From Rheinheimera pleomorphica (GTDB taxonomy: Bacteria > Pseudomonadota > Gammaproteobacteria > Enterobacterales > Alteromonadaceae), in NCBI RefSeq assembly GCF_011634895.1, contig NZ_SIRR01000005.1, forward strand, positions 62,001-126,000: DNA of 64,000 nucleotides, in the 5' to 3' direction. The notes under the pieces are model-generated. The model saw nothing but the letters and a program-made list of their open reading frames with translations. It did no database searches and was not told where the DNA came from. The translations under genes were made by a program, and so were the position numbers. Shown here one piece after another: positions 53,129 through 61,869 of this stretch; position 1 is the first letter of the stretch, and each line of letters starts with the position of its first letter.

Positions 53129-54194
53129 TGCTTAACACTCCGCGCTGAATTTGGTCTTCTTCAATCGATTCAAACAGGGCTTTAAAGTTACCCTCGCCAA
53201 AACCTTCATTGCCTTTACGCTGGATAATTTCAAAGAACACTGGGCCAATAACGGTTTTAGTGAAGATTTGCAGCAAAATACCGTCTTTCATTGGCGCGCC
53301 GTCAATCAGAATACGCAGCTCGCGCAGCTGATCTAAATCTTCAGTATGGCCTTCTACCCGCTCGTTCACCTTGTTGTAGTATGTATCCGGCGTTGGCATA
53401 AATTCCATACCACGGCTACGCAGCGTGCGTACAGTGTCATAGATATTGTCGGTGGTTAAGGCGATATGCTGAATACCCTCACCTTTGTATTCGCGGATAA
53501 ACTCTTCAATCTGTGACTTGTCATCAGAGGACTCGTTAATCGGAATACGGATTTTACCGCATGGCGCTGTCATCGCTTTTGATACCAGACCGGTTAACTT
53601 ACCTTCGATGTCAAAATAGCGGATTTCACGGAAGTTACCGATGTTCTCGTAAAAACCGGCCCAGACATTCATATTGCCGCGCATTACGTTATGGGTTAAA
53701 TGGTCCAACACTTCCAGGCCAACACCATGCTTGGCCATCTCAACCTGCCAGTTGTCATAATACTTAAAGTCAATGTCGTACACGCTGCTTGCGCCATAAC
53801 GATCTACAAAGTACAGCAGGCTGCTGCCAATGCCGTACACAGCAGGAATATTCAGCTCCATCGGGCCAATCTGGTTTTTGTACTCTTTGGCGCCGTTGGC
53901 TACCGCATGTTTCAGTGCATGAGCGGCATCTTTTACCCGAAACGCCATAGCACAAACGCTGGGGCCATGGGCGCGGGCAAATTCCTCTGCCTGTGAATTA
54001 GGCTCTGCATTGACGATAAAATTGATATCGCCCTGTTTATACAGCCAGGCTTGCTTAGAGCGATGTTTAGCCACCTCGGTAAAACCGAGTGAGTAGAATA
54101 AATCTTTTAACTTTTGAATGCCTTCTGCATCGGCCGCTGTGTATTCAACAAACTCAAAACCATCGGTACCCAGTGGGTTAATGTTATCAATCAT
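53121..54194 (-). CDS. hppD: HppD, 4-hydroxyphenylpyruvate dioxygenase
   Basis: A 357-residue alpha-ketoacid-dependent dioxygenase of the VOC superfamily that converts 4-hydroxyphenylpyruvate to homogentisate. The iron ligands are visible in VLDHLTHNV, GIQHIALTT and FFEIIQRKG (two His and one Glu), with the C-terminal GFGEGNFKALFESIE closing helix. The first gene of hppD-hmgA-fahA-maiA, it has a TyrR-like site about 106-123 bp upstream. Overproduction of homogentisate by mutants of this pathway gives brown pyomelanin pigment in relatives. Confidence 0.96.
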   Translation of the reverse strand: MIDNINPLGTDGFEFVEYTAADAEGIQKLKDLFYSLGFTEVAKHRSKQAWLYKQGDINFIVNAEPNSQAEEFARAHGPSVCAMAFRVKDAAHALKHAVANGAKEYKNQIGPMELNIPAVYGIGSSLLYFVDRYGASSVYDIDFKYYDNWQVEMAKHGVGLEVLDHLTHNVMRGNMNVWAGFYENIGNFREIRYFDIEGKLTGLVSKAMTAPCGKIRIPINESSDDKSQIEEFIREYKGEGIQHIALTTDNIYDTVRTLRSRGMEFMPTPDTYYNKVNERVEGHTEDLDQLRELRILIDGAPMKDGILLQIFTKTVIGPVFFEIIQRKGNEGFGEGNFKALFESIEEDQIQRGVLSNA

Positions 54195-54299
54195 TGGTGT
54201 ATTCCCTGCTACGTCTTAGATGGCGCTAATAATGCGCTAGCGGCAAAAAAAAGGAAGAGGCCAACAGTCGACACTTAGCTCAGGGCCAAACACTGGTTT

Positions 54300-54317
54300 T
54301 GTAAAGTTGGCGCTACG
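54300..54317. promoter_or_regulatory. Weak TyrR-box candidate upstream of hppD
   Basis: TGTAAA-GTTGGC-GCTACG has the TyrR layout TGTAAA-N6-TTTACA with a perfect left half and 3 of 6 matches on the right, including the invariant G and C separated by 14 bases. It lies 106 bp upstream of the hppD ATG. Weak boxes of this kind need a stronger site or tyrosine-driven hexamers in enterics. Confidence 0.45.
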
Positions 54318-54344
54318 AAACGCACAAAGTACCCATAACAGGGC

Positions 54345-54376
54345 AAAAAAGGGCCGCCAACTGGCATTGGCAGCGG
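54345..54376 (-). terminator. Intrinsic terminator after tyrR
   Basis: On the minus strand CCGC-T-GCCAA-TGCCAG-TTGGC-GG forms a hairpin with one bulge (54376-54354), followed by CCC and TTTTTT (54350-54345). It lies 33 bp after the tyrR stop. Confidence 0.8.
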
Positions 54377-54408
54377 TATTTTTGTATTACTTTACAGACA
54401 AAGCGTAG

Positions 54409-55971
54409 TTAAATTTTTACACTCTTGCGATTTATACCGTAATCGCGCAGCTTGTTGGCAACCGCGGTATGGCTTAAACCGAGCTTTTTCGCCAACTGGC
54501 GCGAGCTGGGATAGGCCGGAAACAGCTTACGTAACAGATTGGCTTCAAAGCGTTTTACCGCTTCGTCCAGGGTGCCGTCAAAGTCTTGCTCTAAATAGCC
54601 AAAGTCGTTGTTGTAACTGGGTAGCTGCAAATGCTCTTTATCCAGCTCAAAGCCTTCTAGCAGTGTAATAGCGCGATACAAGGCATTTTCTAACTGCCTT
54701 ACATTGCCCGGCCAGGGGTAGTTTTGTAAAAACGTCATGCAGCTGTCAGTGAGTTTTGGTGCTTTGCGGCCTAAGCGGGCGGCAAAACGGGCAATAAAAA
54801 ACTCCGCCAGTGGCACGACGTCTTGCTTGCGCTCTCTAAGTGCCGGCAAACTTAGCGTCAGTACGTTTAAGCGATAGAACAAATCCTCACGGAATTTGCC
54901 TTCCTGCACCATGCCGGGTAAATCTTTTTGTGTGGTGCAAATCACCCGTACATCCACTTTTACTTCATTTTCATCAGCCACGCGGCGGAAACTGCCATCC
55001 TGTAAAAACCGGATCAGCTTGGTTTGCAGTGAATGCGACATCTCGCCCACTTCATCTAAAAATACTGTGCCGCCGTTGGCCTGTTCAAAAATGCCTTTTT
55101 TGCCCTCCGTCGTGCCGGGAAAGGCATTGGCACCATAGCCAAACAGCTCAGACTCAGCGACATTATCTGGCAAGGACGCACAATTGAGCGCTAAAAACGG
55201 TTTGCCACTGCGACTGCTGGCGGCATGGCAAGCGCGGGCCAATAGCTCTTTGCCAGTGCCGGTTTCGCCCATAATTAAAATGGGCGCATCGAGCTGCGAC
55301 ATTTTTTTCGCTTCACGCACCACTTTACGCATGACATTGCTATGCGCCTGTAAGGTGTTAAAACTCTCCTGATCGCCTTTTTTAAACGCGACGATATGCT
55401 GCCCCAGCCGGCTTTCAGATTTTAAGTTAATCACGGCACCAGCCAGAATTTCATGGCCGGTTTCATCCGGTACCATTACCGGCAGAATATCGGCAACAAA
55501 ACGCTTGCCGTGAATTTCTATACGACGGGTTTGCGCCAGCACTTCATCGCCTTCTAACCAGCGCTGAAAATTAAAGCCTTTCACCATGCCCTGCAACGAT
55601 TGTCCGGCAATCGCATCGTGTGACACGGCTAAGACTTCCAGCGCGGCCTCGTTAATCACAGTAACATTGGCTTTAATATCCACCGCAATCAGACCATCGG
55701 GTAAAGTTTTTAATAAGGTAGACAGCTCGTTGTGTTCGCGCTCTGACGGCATAAAAGCCGTGGTTTTCACATCTTCCACGCCGGCAATGCGGCGCATTTT
55801 TGCCATCAGTTCCTGAAACTTTTCAAAATTAACCGTCGGAAAGGACACGTACATCCGGCTTAAACCGGGATCCACTTCAATACCGCGCAAGTCCAGTTGA
55901 TAACTTACCAGTACATTTAATACTTCCTGCGCCAGCCCGAGCCGGTTCTGACATTGAATTTCTAACCGCAT
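54409..55971 (-). CDS. tyrR: TyrR/PhhR, aromatic amino acid-responsive regulator
   Basis: A 520-residue TyrR-family regulator. In order: ACT domain (MRLEIQCQNRLGLAQEVLN, 1-70), PAS domain (about 80-190), AAA+ ATPase (about 205-440) with Walker A GETGTGKE and Walker B GGTVFLDEVGEMS, and a C-terminal Fis-type helix-turn-helix (SRQLAKKLGLSHTAVANKLRDYG). The sigma-54 contact loop GAFTGA is degenerate here (NAFPGTTEG), as in enteric TyrR, so it probably works with sigma-70 promoters. Placed between the phhAB and hppD operons, it most likely activates phenylalanine/tyrosine catabolism in the manner of PhhR. A TyrR box precedes the gene. Confidence 0.95.
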   Translation of the reverse strand: MRLEIQCQNRLGLAQEVLNVLVSYQLDLRGIEVDPGLSRMYVSFPTVNFEKFQELMAKMRRIAGVEDVKTTAFMPSEREHNELSTLLKTLPDGLIAVDIKANVTVINEAALEVLAVSHDAIAGQSLQGMVKGFNFQRWLEGDEVLAQTRRIEIHGKRFVADILPVMVPDETGHEILAGAVINLKSESRLGQHIVAFKKGDQESFNTLQAHSNVMRKVVREAKKMSQLDAPILIMGETGTGKELLARACHAASSRSGKPFLALNCASLPDNVAESELFGYGANAFPGTTEGKKGIFEQANGGTVFLDEVGEMSHSLQTKLIRFLQDGSFRRVADENEVKVDVRVICTTQKDLPGMVQEGKFREDLFYRLNVLTLSLPALRERKQDVVPLAEFFIARFAARLGRKAPKLTDSCMTFLQNYPWPGNVRQLENALYRAITLLEGFELDKEHLQLPSYNNDFGYLEQDFDGTLDEAVKRFEANLLRKLFPAYPSSRQLAKKLGLSHTAVANKLRDYGINRKSVKI

Positions 55972-56043
55972 ACCGCAAAGTGCCTCACGACGATGTAATG
56001 AGCAGCATAATACGGTATAACGACAACAAGAGACCAGTAGTTT

Positions 56044-56061
56044 TGTAAAGAAATGTGAACA
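56044..56061. promoter_or_regulatory. TyrR-box candidate upstream of tyrR
   Basis: TGTAAA-GAAATG-TGAACA matches the TyrR consensus TGTAAA-N6-TTTACA at 10 of 12 positions, including the invariant G and C. It is 73 bp upstream of the tyrR ATG, a position suited to autoregulation. Confidence 0.6.
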
Positions 56062-56111
56062 AAAACCAATTTAGCCGTGTGCTGTGCTAAGTAAGACGTG
56101 GGGCGGGTAAA

Positions 56112-56148
56112 TATCTACTAAACAGAAGTGGCGTCTAAACGCCACTTC
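56112..56148 (-). terminator. Hairpin terminator after phhAB
   Basis: On the minus strand GAAGTGGCGT-TTAG-ACGCCACTTC (56148-56125) is a perfect 10-bp stem with a 4-base loop, followed by TGTTTAGTAG. The T tract is weak but the stem is strong, and it lies 7 bp after the phhB stop. Confidence 0.7.
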
Positions 56149-56155
56149 GTTCCAA

Positions 56156-56497
56156 TCAGGCCGACAACAGCGCATCGGTTTTGGCAGCACAAATAAAGTC
56201 ATTTTTGTGCAGGCCTTTAATTGAATGTGACCACCAGGTCACCGTCAGCTTGCCCCACTCCAGTAATAACGCCGGATGATGGCCTTCTGCCTCGGCCAGC
56301 TCAGCCACTTTATGGTGAAATGCCCAGGCCAATTTAAAGTTCTTAAATTTAAACTCGCGTTCCAGCTGCAAAATACCGTCGCGCACTACTGGCGTCCAAT
56401 CCGGGATTTGACGCATTAATTCCGGTAATTCGGCATCTGACACTTTGGGCGCGTCAGCACGGCAGGCCTCGCATTGCATTGCTTTTAATTCAGACAT
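56156..56497 (-). CDS. phhB: PhhB, pterin-4a-carbinolamine dehydratase
   Basis: A 113-residue dehydratase that regenerates the tetrahydropterin cofactor used by PhhA. The family core is visible: [19 protein letters not shown], then [45 protein letters not shown]. The EGHHP stretch holds the catalytic histidines. An N-terminal [12 protein letters not shown] adds two cysteines. It starts 10 bp after phhA in a two-gene operon. Confidence 0.95.
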   Translation of the reverse strand: MSELKAMQCEACRADAPKVSDAELPELMRQIPDWTPVVRDGILQLEREFKFKNFKLAWAFHHKVAELAEAEGHHPALLLEWGKLTVTWWSHSIKGLHKNDFICAAKTDALLSA

Positions 56498-56506
56498 GAA
56501 TAATTC

Positions 56507-57307
56507 CTAACTCGCTTGTTTTTCTTTCGGGGGAAATTTTGGCGCATGCAGCCCCAACGCTTTAGCCTGTTCAACCAATGCCATCATATCCAGATGCGCA
56601 ATATCAAATAGCTGGTCAATACGCTCTATCATAAAGTAAATCGGCTGCATAATATCAATACGATAAGGTGTACGTAGTACATCTACCGCATCAAAGACTT
56701 TGCGCTCAGGCACATCAGACTCCAGCGCATAACGGGTTTCACCTGGCGAAGATAAAATACCACCGCCGTATATGCGCAGGCCATCCGGCGTATTTAACAG
56801 GCCAAACTCAATGGTAAACCAGTACAAACGAGCCAGATACACTCTGTCCTGCTTACTGGCTGCCAACCCCAGCTTGCCATAGGTATGGGTAAACTCAGCA
56901 AAAGCCGGATTGGTTAACATGGCGCAGTGGCCAAAAATTTCGTGGAAAATATCCGGCTCCTGCAAATAATCAAATTCTTCGCGCGAGCGGATAAAGGTTG
57001 CAACCGGAAAACGTTTGTTTGCCAGCAGCTCAAAAAATTTATCAAAGCTAATCAGTGCCGGCACCTCAGCGCATTCCCAGCCGGTCGTAGCACGCAGCAC
57101 CTTACTGACTTCTTCCAGTTGCGGAATGCGGTCAGTGGGTAATTGCAGCTTTTCAAGCCCAGCCATATATTCATCGCAGGCTTTGCCTTCTATCACGCCC
57201 AGTTGACGGCTGATCAGCTCATGCCAAATCTGGTTTTCTTCCTCAGACCAGGCGATAACGCCGTGCTCGTCCGACTGACGGGAAACATATTTACTCGACT
57301 TACTCAT
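56507..57307 (-). CDS. phhA: PhhA, phenylalanine-4-hydroxylase
   Basis: A 266-residue pterin-dependent aromatic amino acid hydroxylase without the regulatory ACT domain, as usual in bacteria. It converts phenylalanine to tyrosine using O2 and tetrahydropterin. The iron site is EPDIFHEIFGHCAML (two histidines) with the glutamate in YWFTIEFGLL; the substrate region RIYGGGILSSPGET follows. I start it at ATG 57307 with AGG upstream; the codons before it are not start-like. It is upstream of phhB, in the same orientation as tyrR and the hppD operon. Confidence 0.95.
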   Translation of the reverse strand: MSKSSKYVSRQSDEHGVIAWSEEENQIWHELISRQLGVIEGKACDEYMAGLEKLQLPTDRIPQLEEVSKVLRATTGWECAEVPALISFDKFFELLANKRFPVATFIRSREEFDYLQEPDIFHEIFGHCAMLTNPAFAEFTHTYGKLGLAASKQDRVYLARLYWFTIEFGLLNTPDGLRIYGGGILSSPGETRYALESDVPERKVFDAVDVLRTPYRIDIMQPIYFMIERIDQLFDIAHLDMMALVEQAKALGLHAPKFPPKEKQAS

Positions 57308-57492
57308 AAACAACCTGTTGAACCATTTGTTATACGGGGGTGTCCCGCTTATCTGCGTTATATGACGTTTATTAGTATGTGCAGATAATTAGTTAGTGCG
57401 GATACTAAGCGATAGCGCGGCAAGAGTTAATCTCGTTGCCGCCTAAAGTTAACCGGGTAGGCGTAAAGAATGGCTTACAAGATGCGCAGTAC
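57308..57492. other. phhA upstream region with a hairpin at the end of megL
   Basis: This 185-bp gap carries the phhA promoter region. A hairpin GCGGCAAGAG/CTC(G)TTGCCGC lies at 57417-57442 with one bulged base, 50 bp after the megL stop, without a T tract. I found no convincing TyrR box or sigma-54 promoter here. Confidence 0.4.
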
Positions 57493-58689
57493 TTAACGCT
57501 GCTGTTGCTGCATTTTGGCCAGCGCTTGTGCCAGATCAGCAATAATGTCGTCGACATGCTCCAGCCCGACCGACACCCGAATCAGCCCATCGCTGATCCC
57601 CGCCATTTGTCGCTCTTCAGCGCTGTAGGGGCTATGTGTCATAGACGCCGGATGCTGAATAAGTGATTCAGCATCGCCCAGGCTGACCGCCAGGCTCAAC
57701 AGCTGACACTGGTTAATAAAATAGCGGCTATCATCCAGGCTGGCGTTTAGTTCAAACGCCAGTACACCACCGGCGGCTTTCATTTGCGTGCCAATAAACT
57801 TGTAGCCAGCATGTGACGGCAGTCCCGGATAATACACTTCGCGTACCGCCGGGTGCCCCGCTAAAAACTCCGCGACCTTTTGCGCATTGCTGCAGTGGCG
57901 CTCTAAGCGCACCGCTAAGGTTTTTAAACCGCGGATAATTAACCAGGCATCATGCGGACTGATGGTCGCGCCCATATCTTTTAGCGTGGTCAGCTTAATG
58001 GTTTTAATGGTTTCACTGTCAGACACGATAAGACCGGCAACCACGTCACCGTGGCCATTTAAGTACTTAGTGGCACTGTGAATAACAATATCAATGCCGT
58101 ACTCGGCCGGCTTTTGCAGCAGTGGCGTCATAAAGGTGTTGTCGATAACCGAGATCAGCTGATGCCGGCGGCAAAAATCGCCCAGAAACGCCAAATCCAG
58201 CACCACCATATTCGGGTTGATTGGCGTTTCGGCAAACAACATTTTGGTGTTGGGCTTTATCGCTTGCTCAACCGCGCTATGGTCAGTCATATCAACAAAA
58301 CTGACGTCGATACCATAACGGGCAAACATGTGGTTAAACAGCGCAAAACTGCAGCCATATATCGCCTTACTGGCAATTAAATGGTCTCCGTGCTGTAAGA
58401 ACGCCATAGTACTGGCGGCCACCGCGCCCATACCGGTTGCGGTGGCCGCTGCATCTGCCATGCCTTCGAGCGCGGCAATTTTTAGCTCGAGTTCGCGCGT
58501 GGTCGGGTTGCCTAAGCGGGTATAAATATAGCCCTCGGCTTCGCCGGCAAAGCGGGCGGCGCCCTGCTCAGCATTGTCAAATACGAAGGTTGAACTTTGG
58601 TATAAAGGTGTGGCTAAAGTGCCATATTGGTTTTTTTCTTTACCGGCGTGAATACACAGGGTTTCGGCGTTTTTATTCTTGTCGTGCAT
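57493..58689 (-). CDS. megL: Methionine gamma-lyase (Cys/Met PLP-dependent enzyme)
   Basis: A 398-residue PLP enzyme of the gamma-family. The PLP lysine is in SATKYLNGHGDVVAGL, with YTRLGNPTTRELELKIAALEG and the GMGAVAASTMAFLQHGDHL helix before it. The IYGCSFALFNHMF segment has a cysteine at the position that distinguishes methionine gamma-lyase from cystathionine gamma-synthase and gamma-lyase, so conversion of methionine to methanethiol, ammonia and 2-oxobutyrate is favoured. The nearest alternative is cystathionine gamma-lyase. It lies upstream of phhA in an amino-acid degradation neighbourhood. Confidence 0.88.
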   Translation of the reverse strand: MHDKNKNAETLCIHAGKEKNQYGTLATPLYQSSTFVFDNAEQGAARFAGEAEGYIYTRLGNPTTRELELKIAALEGMADAAATATGMGAVAASTMAFLQHGDHLIASKAIYGCSFALFNHMFARYGIDVSFVDMTDHSAVEQAIKPNTKMLFAETPINPNMVVLDLAFLGDFCRRHQLISVIDNTFMTPLLQKPAEYGIDIVIHSATKYLNGHGDVVAGLIVSDSETIKTIKLTTLKDMGATISPHDAWLIIRGLKTLAVRLERHCSNAQKVAEFLAGHPAVREVYYPGLPSHAGYKFIGTQMKAAGGVLAFELNASLDDSRYFINQCQLLSLAVSLGDAESLIQHPASMTHSPYSAEERQMAGISDGLIRVSVGLEHVDDIIADLAQALAKMQQQQR

Positions 58690-58755
58690 AAATGTACTGC
58701 TACTGAAAGTTAAAGTCGCTGTAACAAATAGCAGAATCTGATATTTATGGAAGCA

Positions 58756-58779
58756 CGCCAGACATCTTGCAGTCTGGCG
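58756..58779 (-). terminator. Candidate hairpin terminator after ycjF
   Basis: On the minus strand CGCCAGAC-TGCAAGAT-GTCTGGCG forms an 8-bp perfect stem with an 8-base loop, 7 bp after the ycjF stop. No T run follows, so termination efficiency is doubtful. Confidence 0.45.
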
Positions 58780-58785
58780 GTATCA

Positions 58786-59805
58786 TCAAAGCGACGGTGT
58801 ACTGTCAGCTTTAGTTTGCACTGCCGCTTTAAAACGCTGCAACAAGGCTTTGCTTAACGCGCTGATGCTAACCCGTGTCGTGGCATCTGCCGGTAGCGGT
58901 CTTAACTGTTGCTGGGCCAAATTACCCAGCCGTGCCACTAATAAGCCGGCAATCAATCCCTGCCCGGCCCGGGCCGATAATTTAGCGGTCAGCTCGCTAC
59001 CGATAACATCGGACGCCATATCCAGTGCCAGCTCTGAGCCTCCGGCCCACAGCAAAGCAGTAAACAGTTGTTTTAATAACACCAGGCTACGCAACTGGCC
59101 AATACTGCCGCCATACAATTGCGCCAGCTCACGCACTAAACGGCTGCTGCGCCATAGCACCAGCAGCATATCGGCCAGTGCAAAGGGGCTGATGGCTACT
59201 GCCATGCTGGTGTCCGTTGCCGCCCGGTAGACCAGTTGTTGCGCTTGCTTATCCAGTACTGACAACACCAGATGCTGAAATAACTGCAGTTGTTCTTCAT
59301 CACTGTGTTCATCTTTTACTGCACTGCGCCAATGCGCCAGTGCCGCGCTGAGCGGCGCACTGGCAGGTAAACTTGCCGCTATCGCCTGACATAAAGGCCC
59401 GGCTTCACCATATTGCACACTGTTACCAATACGTTCGGCACTTAGTTGCCAACGCCGGTTGCGCGCCAAGCGGCGCCACAGCGCCAGCTCACGCCACAGC
59501 AGCGCCGCCAGTAACAGCGCCAGCGCCAATGAGATAAAGGTCAGCACAGCGCCATAAATCAGGCTGTGTTGCCAGCTTTGTTCAAGCCACAGTCCCCACT
59601 GCCAGACAGCTAACAGCACTATGGTCAATAAGGTGCACCCGGCTAACCGCCACCACCAGCGTGGACTCGGTTTAACCGTTGCGCTGTCAGCAGTGGCCGG
59701 CTCAGCAATAAAAGCGCCTGCTGTAAACTGGCTGGCCGCTTGCAGCGGTGCCGGCTCAGCAGCATGTTGCGGGTCAAAATAACGCGCTTGCTTTAACTCA
59801 CTCAT
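58786..59805 (-). CDS. ycjF: YcjF-family inner-membrane protein (DUF697)
   Basis: A 339-residue membrane protein of the YcjF/TIGR01620 family. An N-terminal Pro/Ala-rich cytoplasmic part precedes two strong membrane helices (LAGCTLLTIVLLAVWQWGLW and LIYGAVLTFISLALALLLAALLW, about 70-125); a third hydrophobic region near 225-250 (AVAISPFALADMLLVLWRSS) and GLIAGLLVARLGNLA are typical of DUF697. Its start overlaps ycjX by 4 bp, so the two are coupled. In enterics ycjX-ycjF follow the psp locus and precede tyrR and are Psp-linked. The molecular function is unknown. Confidence 0.9.
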   Translation of the reverse strand: MSELKQARYFDPQHAAEPAPLQAASQFTAGAFIAEPATADSATVKPSPRWWWRLAGCTLLTIVLLAVWQWGLWLEQSWQHSLIYGAVLTFISLALALLLAALLWRELALWRRLARNRRWQLSAERIGNSVQYGEAGPLCQAIAASLPASAPLSAALAHWRSAVKDEHSDEEQLQLFQHLVLSVLDKQAQQLVYRAATDTSMAVAISPFALADMLLVLWRSSRLVRELAQLYGGSIGQLRSLVLLKQLFTALLWAGGSELALDMASDVIGSELTAKLSARAGQGLIAGLLVARLGNLAQQQLRPLPADATTRVSISALSKALLQRFKAAVQTKADSTPSL

Positions 59806-61181
59806 CGTAGTTTATCTCCAAGCAAAAACTGCAGCACATGGTCCATTCTGACATGCGGTAACGGTTGATGTTCCTGCCACGGCAATGGCCTGAAGTTAGC
59901 AAAGCTAAACTGATGGCGGCTAAATAGCGATGCATCGGGCAGCGTTGCCGGCACTTCACCGGGGAAATAGGTCATCGCTTTGCCCTCAACATCGGTGCCA
60001 CTCAGACACGGCTGTGGCAACCCCTCTACCTGGACAAAACCCGAGCTGCTGGCACGGATAGCGGCAATCGCCATCGCTTCGGTGGTGGCGGCCTGATACT
60101 GGCTGTGTTTTAGCGGCTGCTGCAATAATTGCTGTAGCAACAGTGTCAGTGCTTTATGCTGCTCAGGTGTCACATGATCGGCTTTACTGGCTGCAAACAG
60201 TACTTTATCAATCCGTGGCTTAAACAGTCGGTTTAACAAGCCTGAGGGGCCATAGTGGAAACTTTGTAAGATAAGCCGCAGCGCCTGTTGCAACTCTGTC
60301 ATGGCAGCATAGCCGGCATTAAGTGCAGACAAGCAATCTACCAGGATCACCTGACGGTCCAGCGCCGCGAAGTGTTGCTGATAAAATGGTTTAATCACAT
60401 GCTGGCAATAACTTTGGTAGTGCTGTGCCAGCTTCCTGCTAAGGGCCGTGTCTTGTGCCGCCTGTTCGGGTAACAAAGGAAACAGCTGCAACATCGGCGC
60501 GCCAGCCAACTCGCCAGGCACCAACAAGCGGCCGGGCTGGTTCAGGTAAGCACCCGCGGTCTGATGAAACTGGCTTAGCAACTGTTTATAAGCATCGGTC
60601 AGTTGCTGTAATGCCAGCTCGCTGTCGTCGTGCAAATTCACTGCCGCTAATTGCTGCTTAAACGCCTCAGCCTTAGCCTGGCGATGATCTTTAGCAAACA
60701 GCTGCCAGCTAAACTCGCACCAGTTGGCATAACTGATGTCCAGCATCGGCAGGTCGAGTAACCATTCACCGGGGTAATCGACAATTTGCAGTGCCAGTTC
60801 GCTGTGAGTCTGTAGTTGCGCCCTGAGTCCGGCGCTGGCTTTATAACGCAGCTGCAAATTTAACTGGCACCAAAGCCGGGTTGACGGCGGCCAGACAGGA
60901 GGCTGTTGTGCCAGACATTGCAGGTTTTGCTCCAGCGGAAAACGTGGCACGGCCAGCCGCTGCTCAGCTAAGCGCCCACCAAGGTAGCGTTGCTCTCGCA
61001 CCACACTAAAAAAAGGCAAGTTAGCCGCGTTATCACCCTGTGTCAATTGCTGGACTAAAGACGTAATAAAAGCCGTTTTACCCGAACCACTTAAGCCGGT
61101 AACGCCCAGACGCAGATGACGGTTAAAGGCGCGACCGGTTAGCTCGCGCCCTTGCTGCTGTACTTTGCTAAAGAAACTCAT
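59802..61181 (-). CDS. ycjX: YcjX-family GTPase-like protein (DUF463)
   Basis: A protein of about 459 residues of the YcjX/DUF463 family of predicted P-loop GTPases. The P-loop is LGVTGLSGSGKTAFITSLV near the N terminus; ALQIVDYPGEWLLDLPMLDISY contains the G3-like DxPG, and LFAASKADHVTPEQH the G4-like xKAD. The C-terminal PHVRMDHVLQFLLGDKLR is nearly invariant. The start is not certain: ATG 61181 gives MSFFSKVQQQG; a GTG at 61199 would add six residues. It follows pspC by about 20 bp, suggesting that ycjXF belong to the psp transcript. Confidence 0.93.
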   Translation of the reverse strand: MSFFSKVQQQGRELTGRAFNRHLRLGVTGLSGSGKTAFITSLVQQLTQGDNAANLPFFSVVREQRYLGGRLAEQRLAVPRFPLEQNLQCLAQQPPVWPPSTRLWCQLNLQLRYKASAGLRAQLQTHSELALQIVDYPGEWLLDLPMLDISYANWCEFSWQLFAKDHRQAKAEAFKQQLAAVNLHDDSELALQQLTDAYKQLLSQFHQTAGAYLNQPGRLLVPGELAGAPMLQLFPLLPEQAAQDTALSRKLAQHYQSYCQHVIKPFYQQHFAALDRQVILVDCLSALNAGYAAMTELQQALRLILQSFHYGPSGLLNRLFKPRIDKVLFAASKADHVTPEQHKALTLLLQQLLQQPLKHSQYQAATTEAMAIAAIRASSSGFVQVEGLPQPCLSGTDVEGKAMTYFPGEVPATLPDASLFSRHQFSFANFRPLPWQEHQPLPHVRMDHVLQFLLGDKLR

Positions 61182-61200
61182 AGGTTGTGGCAATACCACC

Positions 61201-61617
61201 TTAAAGGTTATTAAATTCGCGGTTTAACTGGAATCTGGCCGAGGTAACATGACGTTCCATGTCACGCAGGCGCAGCTCCAGGCCGTCAAACTGACTGGTT
61301 AAGTGTAGCAGGGCTTCTTTTGGGGCTTCGCCACGTTGCCAAAGCCGGGTTTTCACTTCGACCACCTTCTGTGTCTGCGGACTTAAGTCAGCCGTAGTAT
61401 TGGTTTTGAAGGCGGCCTTGGACTTTTTTTCCAGTACCACCCAGGCGGCGATATACAACACCAGTACCAGGCCACCGGCACCGAGAAAGAACGCTGATAC
61501 GGTGATAATACGCACCAGCCATAATTCCCAGCCAAAGTAATCAGCGATACCGGCACAGACACCGGCAATCTTGCCATTGGCGTCATCGCGTAACAGCTCC
61601 CGCTTTGGTTTAGTCAT
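61201..61617 (-). CDS. pspC: PspC, phage-shock inner-membrane protein
   Basis: A 138-residue PspC. The PspC domain starts near residue 12: GKIAGVCAGIADYFGWELWLVRI, then a membrane helix (TVSAFFLGAGGLVLVLYIAAWVVL). A cytoplasmic or periplasmic helical tail follows (GLELRLRDMERHVTSARFQLNREF). GGAGG lies 6-10 bases ahead of the ATG at 61617, within the end of pspB, which it overlaps by 8 bp. PspC and PspB relay envelope stress by recruiting PspA to the membrane, freeing PspF. Confidence 0.95.
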   Translation of the reverse strand: MTKPKRELLRDDANGKIAGVCAGIADYFGWELWLVRIITVSAFFLGAGGLVLVLYIAAWVVLEKKSKAAFKTNTTADLSPQTQKVVEVKTRLWQRGEAPKEALLHLTSQFDGLELRLRDMERHVTSARFQLNREFNNL

Positions 61618-61846
61618 GTTGCGACCTCCACTTAGGGCTTTCGGCATCCAGAATCGCTTCCAGCGTTTTAATGCGATCGGCCATTTTTTCTGCCCGGTGA
61701 GCCAATTCATTTAACTGCGTCAGCTCTTGATCTGATAAACCTTGTCCCATTTTATTTTTACTGCGGTAATGCATTATGACCCAGATCGGCGCCACAAAAA
61801 TCATAAACAAAATAAACGGGATGCCAATAACCTCTGAAATTTCCAT
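61610..61846 (-). CDS. pspB: PspB, phage-shock inner-membrane protein
   Basis: A 78-residue protein with one N-terminal membrane helix (IGIPFILFMIFVAPIWVIMHY) and a coiled-coil cytoplasmic tail (QELTQLNELAHRAEKMADRIKTLEAILD), the standard PspB design. It contacts PspC and is required for Psp induction by secretin stress. It lies 23 bp downstream of pspA and overlaps pspC by 8 bp. Confidence 0.95.
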   Translation of the reverse strand: MEISEVIGIPFILFMIFVAPIWVIMHYRSKNKMGQGLSDQELTQLNELAHRAEKMADRIKTLEAILDAESPKWRSQHD

Positions 61847-61869
61847 ATCGACTCCTCAACGCCTGATAA

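Noticed and set aside
54378-54396. Another TyrR box (TGTATTACTTTACA)
   Set aside because: The half sites are only 4 bases and the spacing is 14 instead of 18, so the invariant G and C are not in register.
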